Below, piece by piece: positions 59,919 to 64,000 of a stretch of 64,000 bases of DNA. This DNA is from Sphingosinicella microcystinivorans (lineage in GTDB: Bacteria > Pseudomonadota > Alphaproteobacteria > Sphingomonadales > Sphingomonadaceae). Below the pieces are notes generated by a model that did not search any database, was not told where the DNA came from, and worked only from the letters and a program-made list of their open reading frames with translations. The stretch covers positions 1,102,945 to 1,166,944 of the forward strand of contig NZ_RBWX01000007.1 in NCBI RefSeq assembly GCF_003634215.1, in the 5' to 3' direction. A program made the position numbers and the translations under genes. How positions within the stretch are numbered: the stretch's first letter is position 1; each line of letters starts with the position of its first letter.

Positions 59919-60940
59919 GCCTGTTCGAGCGCTATCTGACATTGTGGGTGATCGCCTGCATTGCCGCGGGCATCCTGCTTGGATCGGTGATGCCGGGTCT
60001 GTTCGCGGCGATCGCGGGGGCGGAGCTTTACAACGTCAACCTGCCCGTCGCCGTGCTCGTGTGGCTGATGATTATTCCGATGCTGATGAAGATCGATTTC
60101 GCCGCGCTGCGGCAGGTTGGAGCACACTGGCGCGGCATCGGCATTACGCTAGCGCTCAACTGGGCGATAAAGCCCTTTACGATGGCGGCGCTCGGCTGGC
60201 TGTTCATCGGTTGGCTGTTCCGCCCGTTGCTGCCTGAAGCGGAAATCGAGTCCTATATCGCGGGGCTCATCCTGCTGGGCGCGGCGCCCTGTACGGCGAT
60301 GGTGTTCGTGTGGAGCAACCTTTGCCGCGGCGAACCGCATTTCACGCTCAGCCAGGTCGCGCTCAACGACGCGGTGATGGTTTTCGCCTTCGCGCCGATC
60401 GTTGGCCTGCTGCTCGGCCTCTCCGCGATCACGGTGCCGTGGCAGACGCTGCTGATTTCGGTGGGGCTCTATATCGTCGTGCCGGTGATCATCGCGCAGA
60501 CCGCGCGGACACGGGTGCTCGCATCGGGCGGGGACGCGCGATTGCAACGCGCGCTTGCGGCGATCCAGCCCATGTCGCTGACCGCGTTGCTGGCGACGCT
60601 GGTATTGCTGTTCGCGTTTCAGGGGCCGCAAATTCTGGCGCAGCCGCTCGTCATCGCGCTGCTCGCCGTACCGATCGCTATTCAGGGCTATCTGATCTTC
60701 GGCATCGGCTATGTCGCGAACCGGACGCTGGGCGAGGCACATTGCATCGCGGGCCCCTCCGCGCTGATCGGCGCAAGCAATTTCTTCGAGCTTGCCGTGG
60801 CGACCGCCATCAGCCTGTTCGGCATCACATCGGGCGCCGCGCTCGCCACGGTGGTGGGCGTGCTGATCGAGGTGCCTGTCATGCTCTCGCTGGTCGCGAT
60901 CGTGAACCGTTCGCGCAGTTGGTACGAAAAGAGCGCCTGA
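59915..60940 (+). CDS. acr3: Arsenite efflux transporter Acr3
   Basis: 341 residues, ten membrane helices. LLGAAPCTAMVFVWSNLCRGEPHFTLSQVALND contains the invariant Cys used for As(OH)3 transport. PMLMKIDFAALR is the helix-II family mark. It expels As(III) across the inner membrane by a proton-driven mechanism. It is coupled to arsC and ends the ars operon. arsH, arsM and arsP are absent from this operon. Confidence 0.94.
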   Translation: MSLFERYLTLWVIACIAAGILLGSVMPGLFAAIAGAELYNVNLPVAVLVWLMIIPMLMKIDFAALRQVGAHWRGIGITLALNWAIKPFTMAALGWLFIGWLFRPLLPEAEIESYIAGLILLGAAPCTAMVFVWSNLCRGEPHFTLSQVALNDAVMVFAFAPIVGLLLGLSAITVPWQTLLISVGLYIVVPVIIAQTARTRVLASGGDARLQRALAAIQPMSLTALLATLVLLFAFQGPQILAQPLVIALLAVPIAIQGYLIFGIGYVANRTLGEAHCIAGPSALIGASNFFELAVATAISLFGITSGAALATVVGVLIEVPVMLSLVAIVNRSRSWYEKSA

Positions 60941-61036
60941 ACGCCTCTTGCGGCGCCGGAATTCCTCCCTATCTCCAGCCTGTTGTATTTCGGCAACAGT
61001 GGATTTTCCGGAGGCATTGTGGTGAGCGTAGGGACG

Positions 61037-61996
61037 ATGAGCGATCTCTATTCGACCCTTGGTGTAAAGCGTGGCGCGAGCGATGCGGAAATCAAATCCG
61101 CATACCGCAAGCTGGCCAAGGAACTGCACCCCGACCGTAACAAGGACAACCCGAAGGCCGCGGAGAAATTCTCCGAGGTGACGGCCGCCTACGACCTGCT
61201 TTCCGACAAGGACAAGCGCGCGCAGTATGATCGCGGCGAAATCGATGAGCAGGGCAACCCCAAGATGCCGTTCGGGTTCGGTGGTGGACCGGGCGGCGGT
61301 TATAGCCGGACGCACACCGGCGGCGCGGGCATGGGCGGTGAGGATTTCAGCTTCTCGGGCGCGGCCGACGACCTGCTTTCCGAACTTTTCGGGCGCGGGC
61401 GGCGTGGTGGCGGCGGCGGCGGTTTCGGGGGCTTCGATTTCGGCGGCGGCGCGGGTCCGCGCCAAGCGCCCCCCAAAGGCCGCAACGTCGCCTACAAACT
61501 TGCTGTGGACTTCACCGAAGCCGCCGAGCTGAAGCCGCAGCGCGTGACGCTCGCTTCGGGAAAGACGGTGGACCTGAAACTTCCCGCAGGGTTCGCGGAA
61601 GGTCAGCAGATCCGGCTTGCCGGACAGGGCGAGCCAGGACCGGGCGGCAACGGTGACGCCATCGTGACGCTGCGCACCGCGCCGCATCGCTTTTTCAAGC
61701 GCGACGGCGACGACATCCGCCTGGATCTGCCGATCAGGCTCGATGAGGCTGTGCTGGGCGCCAAGGTGAAGGCGCCGACGACCAGCGGATCGGTGATGCT
61801 TTCCGTCCCGCCCGGTGCCTCTTCGGGGAAGGTGCTGCGCTTGAAAGGCAAGGGCTTCCACCGGAAAGACGGTGGACGCGGCGATCTTCTGGTTACGCTT
61901 GTGATCGCAATTCCCGAAAGCGATGCGGCGCTGAAGACGTTCGCGGAAGGATGGGACAGCGGCAAGGCGCACGATCCCCGCGCCGGAATGGCATGA
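61037..61996 (+). CDS. DnaJ C-terminal-domain co-chaperone (CbpA-like)
   Basis: 319 residues: J-domain ([31 protein letters not shown], with HPD), a long Gly/Phe-rich linker (~75-160), then two DnaJ C-terminal beta-sandwich domains ([41 protein letters not shown]). It lacks the zinc-finger CXXCXGXG repeats, so it is a class B J-protein that activates DnaK. ATG 61037 was chosen; an ATG 54 bases earlier is unlikely. Its end overlaps the YihY gene. Confidence 0.88.
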   Translation: MSDLYSTLGVKRGASDAEIKSAYRKLAKELHPDRNKDNPKAAEKFSEVTAAYDLLSDKDKRAQYDRGEIDEQGNPKMPFGFGGGPGGGYSRTHTGGAGMGGEDFSFSGAADDLLSELFGRGRRGGGGGGFGGFDFGGGAGPRQAPPKGRNVAYKLAVDFTEAAELKPQRVTLASGKTVDLKLPAGFAEGQQIRLAGQGEPGPGGNGDAIVTLRTAPHRFFKRDGDDIRLDLPIRLDEAVLGAKVKAPTTSGSVMLSVPPGASSGKVLRLKGKGFHRKDGGRGDLLVTLVIAIPESDAALKTFAEGWDSGKAHDPRAGMA

Positions 61997-62883
61997 TCCG
62001 CTTTTTCGCGCGTCTGCTCGAGGAAGAGCGGCGCGCGGTTCGCGTGGCCCTTCGCGTCGTGAAGGGCGTGTGGGACGATGGTTTCATCCACGCCGGGAAT
62101 CTCGCCTATCTTTCGATGCTGGCGCTGTTCCCGTTCTTCATCGTGCTTGGCACGTTTGCGGGGATGCTCGGCCGTTCGGATGCGGGGCTTGAAGCGGTCG
62201 AGGGTTTTCTGCGAACCTTGCCGCCATCCGTGGCCGGGATCGTCGGCCCGCCCATCGAGGCGGCGATGCAGGGCTCCACCGGTATTCTCACCTTTTCAAT
62301 TCTCGTGGGGCTATGGACCGCCGGGAGCTACATCGAGACGATCCGCGATATCCTGCGCCGCGCCTATCATACGGGTTATGCGGCGCCCGTCTGGCAGCGC
62401 CGGCTCGGCAGCTTCGCGGTGATCCTGGGCAGCGTTTTCCTGATGCTGGCGGCATTCGCGGCGCAGGTGATCGTGGTGACCGCCGAAGAGTTCATCGCGC
62501 GTTTCGTGCCGTGGATCGATACGATCGAGGAAATCATCGACATCGGGCGGCTGGGGCCGCTCGTGGTGCTGTTCCTTGCGCTCTATCTGTTGTTTCACAG
62601 CCTCACCCCCGCACGATTCCGAAAGCGCGGCCCGAAGTGGCCGGGCGCTGCGGTTACGGCGGGCGTATGGGTCGGCGCGACACTGATTCTGCCGCGCCTG
62701 CTTGCCGATGTTTCCACGTATGACCGCTTCTACGGCCCGCTCGCGGGTGTGATGATCACCCTCTTGTTCTTCTTCATTGCGGGCATGGGATTCGTGATTG
62801 GCGCGGAGCTCAACGCGGCACTGGCCATGGAACCCGAAAATGGGCAAAAGGACGCGGAATCGGGGGGACAACCGAAAGGCTGA
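61993..62883 (+). CDS. YihY/virulence factor BrkB family membrane protein
   Basis: 296 residues with about six membrane helices. [30 protein letters not shown] and [32 protein letters not shown] are the family hallmarks. YihY proteins are inner-membrane proteins; roles in lipid transport or envelope maintenance have been suggested. The ATG overlaps the DnaJ-like gene stop (ATGA). It lies 8 bases before fabI. Confidence 0.85.
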   Translation: MIRFFARLLEEERRAVRVALRVVKGVWDDGFIHAGNLAYLSMLALFPFFIVLGTFAGMLGRSDAGLEAVEGFLRTLPPSVAGIVGPPIEAAMQGSTGILTFSILVGLWTAGSYIETIRDILRRAYHTGYAAPVWQRRLGSFAVILGSVFLMLAAFAAQVIVVTAEEFIARFVPWIDTIEEIIDIGRLGPLVVLFLALYLLFHSLTPARFRKRGPKWPGAAVTAGVWVGATLILPRLLADVSTYDRFYGPLAGVMITLLFFFIAGMGFVIGAELNAALAMEPENGQKDAESGGQPKG

Positions 62884-62891
62884 AAGCAGAT

Positions 62892-63695
62892 ATGGCTGGA
62901 TTGATGCAGGGAAAACGCGGGCTGATCATGGGGCTCGCGAATGAACGCTCGCTGGCGTGGGGGATTACGAAGGCGCTTGCGGACCAGGGCGCCGAGCTGG
63001 CGTTCAGCTATCAGGGCGAGGCGCTGGAAAAGCGCGTGCGGCCGCTGGCTGAGAGCGTGGGCTCCGACTTCCTGATCGATTGCGACGTTTCCGACATGGC
63101 GGGGCTCGATGCCGCGTTCGAGACGCTGGCGGCGCGCTGGCCGACGATCGATTTCGTGGTTCACGCCATCGGCTTTTCGGACAAGAATGAGCTGCGCGGC
63201 AAATATGTCGATACTAGCCTCGAAAACTTCCTGCTGACCATGAACATCTCCGCCTACAGCTTTGTGGCGGTGACGCGGAAGGCGCGGGCGATGATGCCGA
63301 ATGGCGGCTCGGTGCTGACGCTCAGCTACTACGGCGCCGAGAAGGTGGTGCCACACTACAACGTGATGGGCGTCGCGAAGGCTGCGCTTGAAACGAGCGT
63401 GAAGTATCTTGCGATGGACCTCGGGCCGGAGAATATTCGCGTGAACGCGATCTCCGCCGGGCCGATCAAGACGCTGGCGGCGAGCGGCATCGGCGATTTC
63501 CGCTACATTTTGAAGTGGAACGAGCTGAACAGCCCCTTGCGGCGCAACGTCACCATCGAGGACGTGGGCGGCGCTGCGCTCTATATGCTCTCCGACCTTT
63601 CAAGCGGCGTGACGGGCGAGATCCACCATGTTGACGCCGGCTACAACGTGATCGGCATGAAGGCGGAAGACGCGCCGGACATCGCGCTCTCCTGA
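62892..63695 (+). CDS. fabI: Enoyl-[acyl-carrier-protein] reductase (NADH)
   Basis: 267 residues. [20 protein letters not shown] is the FabI cofactor motif. [27 protein letters not shown] carries the catalytic Tyr-x6-Lys set. [12 protein letters not shown] is the substrate-binding loop that triclosan-type inhibitors order. It reduces the trans-2 enoyl-ACP in type II fatty acid synthesis. It ends one base into aroC (TGATG). Confidence 0.95.
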   Translation: MAGLMQGKRGLIMGLANERSLAWGITKALADQGAELAFSYQGEALEKRVRPLAESVGSDFLIDCDVSDMAGLDAAFETLAARWPTIDFVVHAIGFSDKNELRGKYVDTSLENFLLTMNISAYSFVAVTRKARAMMPNGGSVLTLSYYGAEKVVPHYNVMGVAKAALETSVKYLAMDLGPENIRVNAISAGPIKTLAASGIGDFRYILKWNELNSPLRRNVTIEDVGGAALYMLSDLSSGVTGEIHHVDAGYNVIGMKAEDAPDIALS

Positions 63696-64000
63696 TGTTC
63701 AACAGCTTCGGCCGCATCTTCCGATTCACGACGTGGGGCGAGAGCCACGGCCCAGCGCTCGGCGTCGTCGTGGATGGCTGCCCGCCGGGGATCGCGCTTT
63801 CGGAAGCGGATATCCAGCCGTGGCTCGACAAAAGGAAGCCCGGCCAGTCCCGCCACACGACGCAGCGGCGCGAGCCTGATGAGGTGAAAATCCTTTCCGG
63901 CGTGTTCGAGGGCAAGACGACCGGCACGCCGATTTCGATGATGATCGAGAACGTAGACCAGCGTTCGAAGGACTATGGCGACATCGCCGAAAAGTACCGG
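63695..64000 (+). CDS. aroC: Chorismate synthase (5' part, runs off the window)
   Basis: The first 102 residues are present. The signature WGESHG (14-19) with catalytic His18 lies within [60 protein letters not shown] follows, as in all AroC proteins. The enzyme converts 5-enolpyruvylshikimate-3-phosphate to chorismate with reduced FMN. Start ATG shares one base with the fabI stop. Confidence 0.96.
   Translation, partial: MFNSFGRIFRFTTWGESHGPALGVVVDGCPPGIALSEADIQPWLDKRKPGQSRHTTQRREPDEVKILSGVFEGKTTGTPISMMIENVDQRSKDYGDIAEKYR

Noticed and set aside
60149-61972. Minus-strand open frame opposite acr3 and the DnaJ-like gene
   Set aside because: No motif, and both genes on the plus strand are unmistakable and closely spaced.

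Overview
This is GC-rich, densely coded DNA from an alphaproteobacterium, most likely of the Sphingomonadales. The main clues are sciP (a CtrA inhibitor found only in Alphaproteobacteria), three large TonB-dependent receptors set among catabolic genes, many ATGA start/stop overlaps, and housekeeping genes of alphaproteobacterial type. The species cannot be named from sequence alone. I found no tRNA, rRNA, CRISPR array, transposase or phage gene.

Layout. (1) 1-9086, plus strand: a catabolic operon with an SCP-x-type thiolase (cut by the window edge), a CoA ligase, a saccharopine-dehydrogenase-like reductase, a TonB receptor, an SDR, a DUF3237 protein, a membrane reductase/methyltransferase and a YhdH-type enoyl reductase. 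(2) 9114-15076, minus strand: a bile-acid-symporter-like carrier, a PilZ-containing cellulose-synthase-like glycosyltransferase paired with an HlyD-type protein, and a class III aminotransferase divergent from an XRE-cupin regulator. (3) 15784-23806: an ectoine/hydroxyectoine island, ectR (MarR) divergent from ectA-ectB-ectC-ectD-ask, followed by two MFS transporters. ectA seems to start at a rare ATT codon. (4) 23883-28816: a TonB receptor divergent from a secreted Ntn-hydrolase acylase. (5) 29138-43584: a second catabolic region with a Baeyer-Villiger monooxygenase, TonB receptor, metallo-beta-lactamase-fold hydrolase, P450, racemase-like CoA-transferase family III protein, Fe-type alcohol dehydrogenase, CoA ligase, RutA-like flavin monooxygenase and three TetR regulators. 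(6) 43581-50639: ABC-F ATPase, chemoreceptor, HIT protein, CDP-alcohol phosphatidyltransferase, sdhB and a small TonB-like protein. (7) 50800-53466: sciP followed by a three-gene rotor module, a much shortened fliF, then fliG and fliN. (8) 53720-58513: mnmA, a nuclease-fold protein, an AT-rich orphan gene bounded by 21-bp direct repeats, a PhzF protein, a cation diffusion facilitator and pdxH. (9) 58548-60940: an arsenic operon arsR-arsI-arsC-acr3 behind a 28-bp perfect palindrome. (10) 61037-64000: a DnaJ-like protein, a YihY protein, fabI and the start of aroC.

Best candidate for an undescribed system: the fliF(mini)-fliG-fliN module. Its FliF has lost most of the periplasmic ring-building region but keeps both membrane helices, the last ring domain and a C-terminal FliG-binding helix. 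FliG keeps the charged residues used for torque. No FliM, export apparatus, rod, hook, filament or stator gene lies in this window. Together with sciP and a nearby chemoreceptor, this suggests a rotor-like or switch-like complex without a flagellum.
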